64,000 bases of DNA, taken from contig NZ_VJOL01000002.1 in the NCBI RefSeq assembly GCF_007556705.1, positions 1-64,000 on the forward strand, written 5' to 3'. Of this stretch, positions 48,543 to 58,480 are shown piece by piece. The position numbers and the translations under genes were made by a program. Numbering within the stretch: position 1 is the first letter of the stretch; each line of letters starts with the position of its first letter. The DNA comes from Tepidimonas thermarum. GTDB lineage: Bacteria; Pseudomonadota; Gammaproteobacteria; Burkholderiales; Burkholderiaceae_C. Below the pieces are notes generated by a model that did no database searches, had not been told where the DNA came from, and saw nothing but the letters and a program-made list of their open reading frames with translations.

Positions 48543-49091
48543 ATGCGCATCCTTGGCATCGACCCTGGCCTGACGGCCACCGGCTTTGGCGTGGTGGACG
48601 TGGACGGCCCGCGGCTGCGCTACGTGGCCAGCGGCACCATCCGCACCAGCCCAGACGACGGCGCGCTGCTGCCGCAGCGCCTGCGCACGCTGTTCGATGG
48701 CATCGGCGAGGTGGTGCGGCGCTACCAGCCCACGGTGGCGGCGCTCGAAATCGTCTTCGTCAACGTCAACCCGCAAGCCACGCTGATCCTGGGCCAGGCA
48801 CGCGGTTGTTGTCTGACGGCGCTGGTGGCCAACGACCTGCCGGTGGCCGAGTACACCGCGCTGCAGCTCAAAAAAGCCGTGGTGGGCTACGGCAAGGCGC
48901 ACAAAAGCCAGGTGCAGGAGATGGTGCGCCGGCTGCTGGACCTGCCCGGCCTGCCGGGCAAGGACGCCGCCGACGCGCTGGGCCTGTGCATCACCCACGC
49001 GCAGGTGGCGCGCACCACCCAGGCCATCAGCCGGGTGGCGCCGCTGCGTGCGCGCACCCACGCCGCCTACAAGGACGGGCGCAGCTACTAG
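48543..49091 (+). CDS. ruvC: Holliday junction resolvase RuvC
   Basis: 182 residues. Cuts four-way junctions. Catalytic acidic residues are in [12 protein letters not shown] (D7), LEIVFVN (E near 69) and [13 protein letters not shown]. Complete. It is 36 kb from ruvAB, behind mtgA, and its stop overlaps by 3 bp the convergent small protein gene at 49088. Confidence 0.96.
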   Translation: MRILGIDPGLTATGFGVVDVDGPRLRYVASGTIRTSPDDGALLPQRLRTLFDGIGEVVRRYQPTVAALEIVFVNVNPQATLILGQARGCCLTALVANDLPVAEYTALQLKKAVVGYGKAHKSQVQEMVRRLLDLPGLPGKDAADALGLCITHAQVARTTQAISRVAPLRARTHAAYKDGRSY

Positions 49092-49261
49092 ATGCGGCTG
49101 AGCATGAGCACAGCAAAAAAGCCCAGCGCCGCCACCACCGTCCACTTGAGCACCGCCATGCCCCAGCGCAGGTAGTGCCTGCGCCCGGTGCCCAAGTAGA
49201 ACGCGAAGCACAGGGCGCTGGCGCCCAGCAGCGCAAACATCGCAAAGCGAAACAGGAACAT
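49088..49261 (-). CDS. Small membrane protein downstream of lpxC (57 aa)
   Basis: ATG 49261 follows GGAGGG, and the frame runs to TAG at 49090-49088. Two hydrophobic helices (about 2-22 and 34-54) are joined by a basic turn around residues 25-32 (GTGRRHYL). The product is probably an inner-membrane protein of unknown function. It starts 21 bp after the lpxC stop on the same strand, the last gene of the dcw-lpxC run. Confidence 0.7.
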   Translation of the reverse strand: MFLFRFAMFALLGASALCFAFYLGTGRRHYLRWGMAVLKWTVVAALGFFAVLMLSRI

Positions 49262-49282
49262 CGCGCCCTCCCACCGGGTGGT

Positions 49283-50206
49283 TCAGCGCGCCAGCGCCAG
49301 CTGCGCAAATCCGTGCGGGGCGCGTGCGTCGTCTTCGAAGGTGACGATTTCCGCCGCATCGGGCTGGGCCAGCAGCGCGCGCAGCAGTTGGTTGTTGAGG
49401 GCGTGGCCGCTGCGGTAAGCGCTGTAGGCGGCCAGCAGCGGCCGTCCGACCAGGTAGAGGTCGCCCATGGCGTCCAAAATCTTGTGCTTGGCAAACTCGT
49501 CGTCGTAGCGCAGACCGTCGGCGTTGAGCACTTTGACGTCGTCGAGCACGATGGCGTTGTCCAGCCCGCCACCCAGCGCCAGACCCTGCGCGCGCATGTG
49601 CTCGACGTCGCGGGTAAAGCCAAACGTGCGTGCACGCGCGATTTCGCGCGCGTACTGGCCACTGCCCAGGTCGAACTCCACACACTGGCCGGTGGCGCTG
49701 ACCGCGGGGTGGTCGAACTCGATTTGAAAGCGCAGCTTGAAGCCGTGGTAGGGCTCCAGCCGCGCCCACTTGAGCGTGCGGCCCTCGCCCTCGCGCACCT
49801 CGACCGGGCGCTTGACGCGCAGAAAACGGCGCGGCGCGCGCTGCAGCTCGATGCCGGCGCTGAGCAGCAAATACACGAACGACGCCGCCGAGCCATCGAG
49901 GATGGGCACCTCCTCGGCGGTGATGTCGATGATCAGGTTGTCGATGCCCAGCCCCGCGCAGGCGCTCATGAGGTGCTCGACGGTGTGCACGCGCACACCG
50001 TCGCGCGACAGTGTGGACGCCAGCCGTGTGTCGGACACGGCCGTGGCACTGACGGGAATGTCGACCGGCTCGGCCAGGTCGACGCGGCGAAAGACGATGC
50101 CCGTATCGGGCGCCGCCGGGCGCAGCGTGAGCTCGACCCGCTCACCGCTGTGCAGGCCAACGCCCACGGCGCGGGTGAGGGTCTTGAGGGTCCGTTGCGC
50201 AATCAT
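49283..50206 (-). CDS. lpxC: UDP-3-O-acyl-N-acetylglucosamine deacetylase LpxC
   Basis: 307 residues. Zinc-dependent committed step of lipid A synthesis. N-terminal [18 protein letters not shown], zinc histidine in HTVEHLMSA, and [15 protein letters not shown] with the second zinc histidine and aspartate. [13 protein letters not shown] follows near the C-terminus. Downstream of ftsZ as in E. coli, with a hairpin between. Confidence 0.97.
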   Translation of the reverse strand: MIAQRTLKTLTRAVGVGLHSGERVELTLRPAAPDTGIVFRRVDLAEPVDIPVSATAVSDTRLASTLSRDGVRVHTVEHLMSACAGLGIDNLIIDITAEEVPILDGSAASFVYLLLSAGIELQRAPRRFLRVKRPVEVREGEGRTLKWARLEPYHGFKLRFQIEFDHPAVSATGQCVEFDLGSGQYAREIARARTFGFTRDVEHMRAQGLALGGGLDNAIVLDDVKVLNADGLRYDDEFAKHKILDAMGDLYLVGRPLLAAYSAYRSGHALNNQLLRALLAQPDAAEIVTFEDDARAPHGFAQLALAR

Positions 50207-50278
50207 GTCGGCAATTGTAGGTGCGGGGGCGCTGGCGCGCTGGCGGAGCGCGGCAAAGCCCGCACGGGGTCGGCAGTG

Positions 50279-50311
50279 CCAGCGGCCCGCGTCGGCAAAA
50301 CGGGCCGCTGG
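50279..50311. repeat. Perfect 11-bp inverted repeat between ftsZ and lpxC
   Basis: CCAGCGGCCCG (50279-50289), loop CGTCGGCAAAA, exact complement 50301-50311. It starts 23 bases after the ftsZ stop. No T-tract follows on the minus strand, so a factor-independent terminator is unlikely; it may be an mRNA stability or processing element. Confidence 0.65.
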
Positions 50312-50333
50312 CGGCGTTCCAGGCGGGTGGGCG

Positions 50334-51578
50334 TCAGTCGGCTTGCTTGCGCAGGAAGGCCGGAATCTCGAAGTCGTCCATGCCGCTGGAGGCCAGCGCC
50401 TCGACGCGCGACGCGGCGCTGCGGCCCGTCACCCACACGCGCGGCACGTTGGGGTGCAAACCGGCGTTGCCCAGCCCGGCCGCGCCCGCTGCCGGGGCCG
50501 CAGCGCCAGCGCCCGCCGCCGGCTCACGCAGCGTGGGGATGAAGGGCATGTTGTCGGTGCCGGTGCGCAGCCCCTGGTTCGGCTGGGACTGCACCACCGT
50601 CAGCGGCTGGCGCTGGCCGTTGCGGTTGAGGCCCGTAGCCACCACGGTCACACGCAGCGCATCGCCCAGCGACTCGTCGTAGGCGGTGCCGTAGATGACG
50701 TGCGCGTCCGGCGCGGCGAAGGCGCGGATGGTGTTCATCGCCAGCTTGGACTCGGACAGCTTGAGCGAGCCCTTGGCCGCGCTGATGAGCACCAGCACGC
50801 CCTTGGCGCCGCGCATGTCCACGCCCTCCAGCAGCGGGCAGGCCACCGCTTGCTCGGCGGCGATGCGGGCGCGGTCCGGCCCGCTGGCCACTGCGGTGCC
50901 CATCATGGCCTTGCCCGGCTCACCCATGACGGTGCGCACGTCTTCGAAGTCGACGTTGACCAGCGCTTCGACGTTGATGATCTCGGCAATGCCGCCCACC
51001 GCGTTTTTGAGCACGTCGTTGGCGGCGGCAAAGGCCTCGTCCTGGGTCACGTCCTCGCCCAGTTCCTCGTGCAGTTTGTCGTTGAGCACGACGATGAGCG
51101 AATCGACGTTTTGCTCGAGCTCGGCCAGCCCTTCTTCGGCGTTGGCCATGCGCCGGCCGCCTTCCCAGTCGAACGGCTTGGTCACCACGCCCACGGTCAG
51201 GATGCCCATCTCCTTGGCCATCTTGGCGATCACCGGCGCCGCGCCCGTGCCGGTGCCGCCGCCCATGCCGGCGGTGATGAACAGCATGTGCGCGCCGTCG
51301 ATGGCCGCGCGGATGTCGTCCTCGGCCATCAACGCCGCCTCGCGGCCTTTGTCGGGCTTGCTGCCCGCCCCCAGGCCGGTGCGGCCGAGCTGGATGAGGC
51401 GGTGCGCCGACGAGCGCGCCAGCGCCTGCGCGTCGGTGTTGGCGCAGATGAACTCCACGCCCTGCACGTGCGACTGGATCATGTGCTCGACGGCGTTGCT
51501 GCCGCCGCCGCCCACGCCGATCACCTTGATCTGCGTGCCCCGGTTGAACTCTTCGACCTCGATCATTTCGATGCTCAT
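50334..51578 (-). CDS. ftsZ: Cell division GTPase FtsZ
   Basis: 414 residues. Forms the Z-ring. Nucleotide-binding [13 protein letters not shown] (about 21-33), tubulin signature [13 protein letters not shown]7-loop region [11 protein letters not shown], a proline/alanine/glycine-rich linker (about 330-360), and the conserved C-terminal peptide [13 protein letters not shown] that binds FtsA and ZipA. Starts 21 bp after ftsA. Confidence 0.98.
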   Translation of the reverse strand: MSIEMIEVEEFNRGTQIKVIGVGGGGSNAVEHMIQSHVQGVEFICANTDAQALARSSAHRLIQLGRTGLGAGSKPDKGREAALMAEDDIRAAIDGAHMLFITAGMGGGTGTGAAPVIAKMAKEMGILTVGVVTKPFDWEGGRRMANAEEGLAELEQNVDSLIVVLNDKLHEELGEDVTQDEAFAAANDVLKNAVGGIAEIINVEALVNVDFEDVRTVMGEPGKAMMGTAVASGPDRARIAAEQAVACPLLEGVDMRGAKGVLVLISAAKGSLKLSESKLAMNTIRAFAAPDAHVIYGTAYDESLGDALRVTVVATGLNRNGQRQPLTVVQSQPNQGLRTGTDNMPFIPTLREPAAGAGAAAPAAGAAGLGNAGLHPNVPRVWVTGRSAASRVEALASSGMDDFEIPAFLRKQAD

Positions 51579-51599
51579 GGAACGCTCCTTGCCTGGTTG

Positions 51600-52829
51600 T
51601 TAAAAGTTGCCGACAAACCACTCTTTGACGCGCGTCAGCAGGCCCCCGACCGAACCCGCCTTTTGCGCCACCTTCTGCCCGCGCAGGCGCGCCAGGCGCG
51701 CCTCCTCGAGCAAACCCATCACCGTGGCCGCGCGCGGCTGCGCGACCATGTCACCCAGGGCGCCGGCGTACTTGGGCACGCCGCGCCGCACGGGCTTGAG
51801 AAAAATGTCCTCGCCGAGCTCGACCATGCCCGGCATGACGGCGCTGCCGCCGGTCAGCACGATGCCGCTGGAGAGCAGCTCCTCGCAGCCGGACTCGCGG
51901 ATCACCTGCTGCACCAGCGCGAAGATCTCCTCCACGCGCGGCTCGATGACGCCGGCGAGCGCCTGGCGGCTGAGCAGCCGCGGCCCGCGGTCGCCCAGCC
52001 CGGGCACCTCGACCTGCTGATCGGGGTCGGCCAGCAGTTGCTTGGCGCAGCCGCTGTCGACCTTGATGTCCTCCGCATCCTTGGTGGGGGTGCGCAGCGC
52101 CATGGCGATGTCGTTGGTGATCAGATCGCCCGCGATCGGAATCGCCGCCGTGTGGCGAATCGCCCCGCCGGCAAAAATCGCCACATCGGTCGTGCCCGCG
52201 CCGATGTCCACCAGCGCCACACCCAGCTCTTTTTCGTCCTCGGTCAACACCGCCTGCGCCGCCGCCAGCGGGTTGAGCATGAGCTGGTCCACCTCCAGCC
52301 CGCAGCGGCGCACGCACTTGAGGATGTTTTCCGCCGCGCTTTGCGCCCCGGTGACGATGTGCACCTTGGCCTCGAGACGGATGCCGCTCATGCCGATCGG
52401 CTCTTTGACCTCCTGGCCGTCGATGATGAACTCCTGCGGCTCCACCAGCAGCAGGCGCTGGTCGGTGGAGATGTTGATCGCCTTGGCGGTTTCGATGACG
52501 CGCGCCACGTCGGCCGGGCTGACCTCGCGGTCCTTGATCGCCACCATGCCCTGCGAATTCAGCCCGCGGATGTGGCTGCCCGTGATGCCGGTGTAGACGC
52601 GCGCGATGCGGCAGTCGGCCATCAGCTCGGCCTCCTTGAGCGCCTGCTGGATGCTGGCGACGGTGGCGTCGATGTTGACGACGACGCCGCGCTTGAGGCC
52701 GCTGCTGGGCGCCACGCCCAGGCCGGCGAGCTTGAGGTCGCCGCCTGGCAGGACCTCGGCCACCACCACCATGATCTTGGCGGTGCCGATGTCGAGTCCA
52801 ACCACGATGTCCTTGTATTCCTTGGCCAT
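51600..52829 (-). CDS. ftsA: Cell division protein FtsA
   Basis: 409 residues, actin-like ATPase that tethers FtsZ to the membrane. Phosphate-1 GLDIGTAK at 11-18, phosphate-2 DIGAGTTDVA, adenosine motif SGIVLTGGSAVMPG, and a C-terminal amphipathic helix (VKEWFVGNF) for membrane binding. Starts 7 bp after ftsQ. Confidence 0.98.
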   Translation of the reverse strand: MAKEYKDIVVGLDIGTAKIMVVVAEVLPGGDLKLAGLGVAPSSGLKRGVVVNIDATVASIQQALKEAELMADCRIARVYTGITGSHIRGLNSQGMVAIKDREVSPADVARVIETAKAINISTDQRLLLVEPQEFIIDGQEVKEPIGMSGIRLEAKVHIVTGAQSAAENILKCVRRCGLEVDQLMLNPLAAAQAVLTEDEKELGVALVDIGAGTTDVAIFAGGAIRHTAAIPIAGDLITNDIAMALRTPTKDAEDIKVDSGCAKQLLADPDQQVEVPGLGDRGPRLLSRQALAGVIEPRVEEIFALVQQVIRESGCEELLSSGIVLTGGSAVMPGMVELGEDIFLKPVRRGVPKYAGALGDMVAQPRAATVMGLLEEARLARLRGQKVAQKAGSVGGLLTRVKEWFVGNF

Positions 52830-52836
52830 GATGCGT

Positions 52837-53676
52837 TCAGCGGGAAGGGGTGGGGGGTGTCGACGCCGCCGGGCGCGCCGCCGCGCGCCGCTCCGGTGGC
52901 AGGTCGGGTTGGGTCATGACGCCGCGCAGCTGCAGCGCGTAGCCGTTGGGGTAGCGCAGGTCAGCGTGCACGATGTCGCGCGGGCCGTAGCGCGCGCGCA
53001 GCGCGGCCTGGGTGGTGACGAAGCGCTGCAACCGCTCGATGGCTTCGGCGTCGCCGCGGCCGAGCTCGATCGGCGCCCCGCTGTCCAGCGTCAGGCGCCA
53101 GCTGCCGCGCCGGGTAAGCTCCAGCCGGCCGATGTCGCGCCCCAGGCGCTCGACCAGCGGCTGCAGGCGGCGGTACATCGACACCACGGTCTCGGCCTCC
53201 TCGATCGGGCCGGACAGCGTGCTCCACTGGTCGGCGGCCGGATCGTCCGCATCGGCCTCGAACACCTCGCCGCGCGTGCTGACCAGGCGGTCGCCGCCCG
53301 GCTCGCCCCACCAGGCCAGCGCTTCGTGCTCGCGCAGGGTCACGCGCAACCGGTTGGGGAACTGGCGCTCGACCACCGCCTCGCGCACCCAGGGCAGCGC
53401 CTCGAAGCGCTCACGCGCGGCGGCCAGATCCAGCGTCAAAAACGTGCCACGCAGGTGGGGCACGACCAGCGCACGCACGGTCACGGCGTTTTGGTGCGCC
53501 ACGTCGCCGCGCAGCTCGATGCGCTGCAACGTCCACAGTGGGTGACGCGCCACCCACGCCCCCAGCGCGACCACCGCCGCCAACGCCCCCAGCGCCAGCA
53601 GCACGCTGGCCACGGCGTTCATCAGCCGCACATCGGCCGGCACGGTCAAGACGGGGGCAGCGGCGCGGGTGGCCAC
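52837..53676 (-). CDS. ftsQ: Cell division protein FtsQ
   Basis: 279 residues. A short cytosolic segment, one transmembrane helix (about 23-43), a POTRA domain starting WTLQRIELRGDV, and a beta domain with FPNRLRVTLREHEALAWW and a C-terminal tail rich in proline and alanine. Links FtsA/FtsN to FtsW/FtsI in the divisome. GTG 53676 preceded by GGAGG, 1 bp after the ddl stop. Confidence 0.95.
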   Translation of the reverse strand: MATRAAAPVLTVPADVRLMNAVASVLLALGALAAVVALGAWVARHPLWTLQRIELRGDVAHQNAVTVRALVVPHLRGTFLTLDLAAARERFEALPWVREAVVERQFPNRLRVTLREHEALAWWGEPGGDRLVSTRGEVFEADADDPAADQWSTLSGPIEEAETVVSMYRRLQPLVERLGRDIGRLELTRRGSWRLTLDSGAPIELGRGDAEAIERLQRFVTTQAALRARYGPRDIVHADLRYPNGYALQLRGVMTQPDLPPERRAAARPAASTPPTPSR

Positions 53677-53677
53677 G

Positions 53678-54682
53678 TCAGGTCCTCCCCCCTGCGTGCG
53701 CGGGCACCGGCAACGGGTTGTCCAGCGCCGCCTCGGCGAGCAGGCGCAGGCACAGGGCGTCGTAGTCCAAGCCCGCCACACGGGCCGACATCGGCACCAG
53801 CGAATGTCCGGTCATGCCCGGCGCGGTGTTGATCTCGAGCAGATAGGGCCGGCGTGTTGCGCGGTCGATCATCACGTCGGCGCGCGCCCAGCCGCGGCAG
53901 CCCAGCGTGCGGTACGCCGCCAGCACCAGGGCCTGAATCGCCGCCTCCTCGCCGGCGGGAAGGTCGCAGGGGACGATGTAGCGCGTCTCGTCGCTGAAGT
54001 ATTTGTTCTGGTAGTCGTAGTTGCCATCGGGCGCGACGATGCGGATCACCGGCAGCGCCTGCGCCGCGGGCCCCGTGCCCAGCACCGGGCAGGTCACCTC
54101 GTCGCCGGCGATGAACTGCTCGCACAGCACCTCCGGGTCGTGGCGCGCCGCCAACCGGTAGGCGTCGGTGCACTGCTCGCGCCGCACCACCTTGGTCAGG
54201 CCGATGGTGGAGCCCTCGCGCGACGGTTTGACGATCATCGGCGCCCCCAGCGCGTCGAAGGCGGCCTCGGTGTCGGCCACGCTGGCGACTTGGCGCCAGT
54301 CGGGCGTGGGCAACCCCTCGGCGCGCCAGATACGCTTGGTCATCACCTTGTCCATGGCCACACTGGAGGCCAGCACGCCCGAGCCGGTGTAGGGGATGCC
54401 CATGAGCTCCAGCGCCCCTTGCACCGTGCCGTCCTCGCCAAAGCGGCCGTGCAGCGCAATGAACACCCGCTCGAAGCGCGCGTGCGCCAGCTCCCACAAC
54501 GGGCGCTCGGCCGGGTCGAACGCGTGGGCATCGACGCCGGCGCGGCGCAAGGCCGCCAGCACCCCGGCGCCGGACATCAGCGACACCTCGCGCTCGGCCG
54601 AGTGGCCGCCCATCAACACCGCCACCTTGCCCAGCGTCCGCGGGTCCACGGTGGCAGGGGCGACGGTCTGGACCCCGGTCAT
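53678..54682 (-). CDS. ddl: D-alanine-D-alanine ligase
   Basis: 334 residues. ATP-grasp ligase making D-Ala-D-Ala. [17 protein letters not shown] at the N-terminus, [25 protein letters not shown], and ARADVMID with [13 protein letters not shown] at the C-terminus. ATG 54682 lies in a 4-bp overlap with murC. Confidence 0.97.
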   Translation of the reverse strand: MTGVQTVAPATVDPRTLGKVAVLMGGHSAEREVSLMSGAGVLAALRRAGVDAHAFDPAERPLWELAHARFERVFIALHGRFGEDGTVQGALELMGIPYTGSGVLASSVAMDKVMTKRIWRAEGLPTPDWRQVASVADTEAAFDALGAPMIVKPSREGSTIGLTKVVRREQCTDAYRLAARHDPEVLCEQFIAGDEVTCPVLGTGPAAQALPVIRIVAPDGNYDYQNKYFSDETRYIVPCDLPAGEEAAIQALVLAAYRTLGCRGWARADVMIDRATRRPYLLEINTAPGMTGHSLVPMSARVAGLDYDALCLRLLAEAALDNPLPVPAHAGGRT

Positions 54683-56109
54683 GCCACGCCCTCCCCCACG
54701 GTGGTGGCCGCCGCTGCGGCCAGCGCCACCACCTGCCCCGCCACCGCGCCGATGGAGCCCGCCCCCATGCACAGCACCACGTCGCCGTCGCGCGCCACTT
54801 GCACGATGGCCGCGGGCAGCTCGGCCACATCGGGCACGAACACCGGCTCCACCCGCCCCGCCACGCGCAGTGCGCGCGCCAGGCTGCGCCCGTCGGCGGC
54901 GACGATCGGGGCTTCGCCGGCGGCATAGACCTCGGTCAGCACGACCGCGTCGGCCTGCCCCAGCACCTGCACAAAGTCCTCGAAGCAGTCGCGCGTGCGG
55001 GTGTAGCGGTGCGGCTGGAACGCCACCACCAGGCGCCGTCCCGGGAAGGCACCGCGCGCCGCGGCCATGGTGGCGGCCAGCTCGGCCGGGTGGTGGCCAT
55101 AGTCGTCGATGACGGTGGCGTGGCCGCCGGAGGGCAGCGCCACCTCGCCATAGCGCTGAAAGCGCCGCCCCACCCCTTTGAAGTCCGCCAGCGCCTGCAG
55201 CACCGCGCCATCGGGCACCCCCAGCTCCACCGCCACGGCGATGGCGGCCAGCGCATTGCGCACGTTGTGCTCACCGGGCAGGTTGAGCACCACGTCGAGA
55301 TCGGGCAAGGCCACGCCGTTGCGGCGCTGCACGCGAAAGTGCATTTGCGCCCCCACCGGGCGCACGTCCACCGCGCGCACCTGCGCATCCTCGCCCAAGC
55401 CGTACGGGGTGATGGGGCGTTGGATGGCCGGCAGCAACGCGCGCACGTGCGGATCATCGATGCACAGCACGGCCGCCCCGTAAAACGGCATGCGGTGCAA
55501 AAAGTCCACGAAGGCCTGCTGCAGGCGCGCAAAGTCGTGGCCGTAGGTGTCCATGTGGTCGGCGTCGATGTTGGTCACCACCGCCATGACCGGCAGCAGG
55601 TTGAGAAACGACGCGTCCGACTCATCGGCCTCGACCACGATGTACTCGCCCTGGCCCAGCCGCGCATGCGCCCCCGCGCTGTTGAGGCGCCCGCCGATGA
55701 CGAAGGTCGGGTCCAGGCCGGCGGCGGCCAGCACGCTGGCCACCAGGCTGGTGGTGGTGGTCTTGCCGTGCGTGCCGGCGATCGCGATGCCTTTTTTCAT
55801 GCGCATCAGCTCGGCCAGCATGACCGCGCGCGGCACCACGGGCAGATGACGCGCGCGAGCCGCCTGCACCTCGGGGTTGTCGGCCTGCACCGCGGTGGAG
55901 ACGACCACGCAGTCCGCCCCCTCGATGTGCGCCGCGTCGTGGCCCAGGTGCACCCGGGCACCGAGCTGGCGCAGGCGGCGGGTGGTGGCGCTGTCGGCCA
56001 GATCGGAGCCGGAGATGGTGTAGCCCAGCGTGAGCAGCACCTCGGCGATGCCGCTCATGCCAGCGCCACCGATGCCCACGAAGTGAATGTGTCGAATCGC
56101 GTGTTTCAT
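54679..56109 (-). CDS. murC: UDP-N-acetylmuramate-L-alanine ligase
   Basis: 476 residues. First peptide step of peptidoglycan. N-terminal [22 protein letters not shown] loop [28 protein letters not shown], and [13 protein letters not shown]. Alanine-specific signatures distinguish it from Mpl at 35631. 4-bp overlaps with murG and ddl. Confidence 0.98.
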   Translation of the reverse strand: MKHAIRHIHFVGIGGAGMSGIAEVLLTLGYTISGSDLADSATTRRLRQLGARVHLGHDAAHIEGADCVVVSTAVQADNPEVQAARARHLPVVPRAVMLAELMRMKKGIAIAGTHGKTTTTSLVASVLAAAGLDPTFVIGGRLNSAGAHARLGQGEYIVVEADESDASFLNLLPVMAVVTNIDADHMDTYGHDFARLQQAFVDFLHRMPFYGAAVLCIDDPHVRALLPAIQRPITPYGLGEDAQVRAVDVRPVGAQMHFRVQRRNGVALPDLDVVLNLPGEHNVRNALAAIAVAVELGVPDGAVLQALADFKGVGRRFQRYGEVALPSGGHATVIDDYGHHPAELAATMAAARGAFPGRRLVVAFQPHRYTRTRDCFEDFVQVLGQADAVVLTEVYAAGEAPIVAADGRSLARALRVAGRVEPVFVPDVAELPAAIVQVARDGDVVLCMGAGSIGAVAGQVVALAAAAATTVGEGVA

Positions 56110-57185
56110 CGCTTGTCTTTCTGCGCGGCCAGCGCCACGCAGGCGCGCACCATGGCGTCGACGGCGTCGGTCTTGCGCTGCGCGTAGGCACGCTCGGCGC
56201 GCTGGCGCAGCGCCTCGCGCGTGAGGCCGCGCAGCCAATCGGCCAGCCACTCGGGGGTCAGCTCGGCCTGCGCGCGCAGCCAGGCCGCCCCGGCATCGAC
56301 CAAAAAGCGGGCGTTGGTGGTCTGGTGGTCGTCCACCGCGTGCGGAAACGGCACGAACAGCGCCGCGGCGCCCACCGCGGCGATTTCGGTCACGGTGCTG
56401 GCGCCGGCGCGGGCGATGATCACGTCCGCCTCGGCAAAGGCCTGTGCCGTGTCGTCGATGAACGCCACACAGTCGGCGGCCACGCCGGCGCGCGCATAGG
56501 CGTCGCGCAGCGCCTGCAGGTGGCGCTCGCCGCTTTGGTGCCGCACCTGGGGCCGCTGCGCGGGCGGCAGCAGCGCCAAGGCCTGCGGCACCGTCTCGTT
56601 GAGCGCCTGCGCGCCCAGGCTGCCCCCGACCACCAACAGGCGCAGCGGCCCGTAGCGCCCGGCCAGGCGCTGCGACGGCGGCAGCTGCTGCAAAAACGGC
56701 GCGCGCAGCGGGTTGCCGATCCACTCGCCCTTGGGCAAGGCGTGCGGGAAGGCGCAAAACACCCGGTCGGCCACCTGCGCCAGCACCCGGTTGGCCAGGC
56801 CCGCCACCGAATTTTGTTCGTGCAGCACGAGCGGGCGGCCCGCCAGCACGCCCATCATGCCGCCGGGAAAGGTGATGTAGCCCCCCAGGCCCACCACCAC
56901 GTCAGGGCGCACACGGCGCACCACGCGCCAAGCCTGCCAGAACGCGCGCAGCAGGCGCAGTGGCAACAGCACCAGCGTGGCCCAGCCCTTGCCGCGCACA
57001 CCGCCAAAATCCACCGCCTCGAACGCAAAGCCGCGCGGCGGCACCAGACGCGCCTCCATGCCGCCGGGTGCGCCCAGCCAGTGCACGCGCCAGCCCTCGG
57101 CGCGCAGCGCCTCGGCCACCGCCAGGCCCGGGAAGATGTGCCCGCCCGTGCCACCGGCCATCACGAGTGCGCAGGGCTGTGTCAT
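56106..57185 (-). CDS. murG: Lipid II synthase MurG
   Basis: 359 residues, GT-B glycosyltransferase adding GlcNAc to lipid I at the inner membrane. [19 protein letters not shown] at the N-terminus, [23 protein letters not shown], and C-terminal [16 protein letters not shown]. Peripheral membrane protein. Overlaps ftsW and murC by 4 bp each. Confidence 0.98.
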   Translation of the reverse strand: MTQPCALVMAGGTGGHIFPGLAVAEALRAEGWRVHWLGAPGGMEARLVPPRGFAFEAVDFGGVRGKGWATLVLLPLRLLRAFWQAWRVVRRVRPDVVVGLGGYITFPGGMMGVLAGRPLVLHEQNSVAGLANRVLAQVADRVFCAFPHALPKGEWIGNPLRAPFLQQLPPSQRLAGRYGPLRLLVVGGSLGAQALNETVPQALALLPPAQRPQVRHQSGERHLQALRDAYARAGVAADCVAFIDDTAQAFAEADVIIARAGASTVTEIAAVGAAALFVPFPHAVDDHQTTNARFLVDAGAAWLRAQAELTPEWLADWLRGLTREALRQRAERAYAQRKTDAVDAMVRACVALAAQKDKR

Positions 57186-58480
57186 GCGCGACCTCCGTGC
57201 ATCAGCGCTTTGTTTTCCCAGTCCACGCGCAGCACCAGCGCGATCGCCACCAGGTTCATCAAAATGGCCGATCCGCCGTAGCTCATGAACGGCAGCGTCA
57301 AGCCCTTGGTCGGCAGCGCCCCCAGGTTGACGCCGATGTTGATGAAGGCCTGAAAGCCGATCCACAGCCCCACGCCCTGCGCCGCCAGGCCGGCAAACAC
57401 CTGGTCCAGCGCCACCGCCTGGCGGCCGATTTGCATGATGCGCCGCGTCAACCACATGAACAGCGCGATCAGCGTCAGCACGCCCGCAAAGCCAAACTCC
57501 TCGCCGATGACGGCAAGCAAAAAGTCGGTGTGCGCCTCGGGCAACCAGTGCAGCTTTTCGACGCTGGCGCCCAGCCCCACGCCCCACCACTCGCCGCGCC
57601 CGAGCGCGATCAGCGCATGGGTGAGCTGATAGCCCTTGCCCAGCGCGTGCTGCTCGCTCCACGGGTCGAGGTAGGCGAAGATGCGCTCGCGCCGCCACTC
57701 GTTGGTCAGCACCACCATCGCAAAGGCCGCCGCCACCACCAGCGCGATCAAAAAGAACATGCGCGCGTTGACCCCGCCCAGGAACAAAATGCCCATGGCG
57801 ATGACGGCAATCACCATGAAGGCGCCCATGTCGGGCTCGGCCAGCAGCAGCACGCCCACCAGCCCGACCGCCAGCGCCATCGGCCAGACGGCGCGGAAAA
57901 ACTTTTCCTTGACCTCCATGCGCCGCACCATGTAGCCCGCGGCATAGAGCAGCACGGCCAACTTGGCCAGTTCCGAGGGCTGGAAATTCATGATCCCCAG
58001 CGGAATCCAGCGCCGCGCCCCGTTGACCCCTTTGCCGATGAAGGGCACCAGCACGACCACCAGCAGCGCGATGGCGAGCAAAAACAGCGGGGTGGACCAT
58101 GCCTGCCAGCGCTCCATGGGAACTTGAAAGGCGATCACCCCGGCAACGGCACCGATGACCAGCGCCAGCGCGTGCCGCAGCACGAAGTGGTAGGGGCTGT
58201 AGCTGGCAAAGCGCGGGTTGTCGGGCAGCGCGATCGAGGCCGAATACACCATCACCAGGCCCCACGCGAGCAGTGCGACCACCACCCACAGCAGTGGCTG
58301 GTCGATGCCGTTGGCCCGCACCGCCGGCGCACGCGGTCGCGCCCAGTCGCGCGGCATCAGGCGCACGGGCAGCTCGGCACCGGCGCCCTCGGCCAGCGCC
58401 GCGCGCTGCCCGGGCCACCACGAGCCAAGCGCGGCCAGCCGCTGGCGCCAGCGGGGGGTGCGCGGAGCTTGGGCGCTCAT
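57182..58480 (-). CDS. ftsW: Division SEDS glycosyltransferase FtsW
   Basis: 432 residues. A cytosolic leader of about 60 residues, then ten transmembrane helices. SEDS motifs [31 protein letters not shown] and [16 protein letters not shown]. Polymerises septal glycan with FtsI. Longer N-terminus than E. coli FtsW. Overlaps murD and murG by 4 bp. Confidence 0.97.
   Translation of the reverse strand: MSAQAPRTPRWRQRLAALGSWWPGQRAALAEGAGAELPVRLMPRDWARPRAPAVRANGIDQPLLWVVVALLAWGLVMVYSASIALPDNPRFASYSPYHFVLRHALALVIGAVAGVIAFQVPMERWQAWSTPLFLLAIALLVVVLVPFIGKGVNGARRWIPLGIMNFQPSELAKLAVLLYAAGYMVRRMEVKEKFFRAVWPMALAVGLVGVLLLAEPDMGAFMVIAVIAMGILFLGGVNARMFFLIALVVAAAFAMVVLTNEWRRERIFAYLDPWSEQHALGKGYQLTHALIALGRGEWWGVGLGASVEKLHWLPEAHTDFLLAVIGEEFGFAGVLTLIALFMWLTRRIMQIGRQAVALDQVFAGLAAQGVGLWIGFQAFINIGVNLGALPTKGLTLPFMSYGGSAILMNLVAIALVLRVDWENKALMHGGRA

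Noticed and set aside
49770-52919. A 1049-codon open frame on the plus strand across ftsA and ftsZ
   Set aside because: Antisense shadow of conserved division genes; composition of the product is unlike a real protein and no start signals are present.
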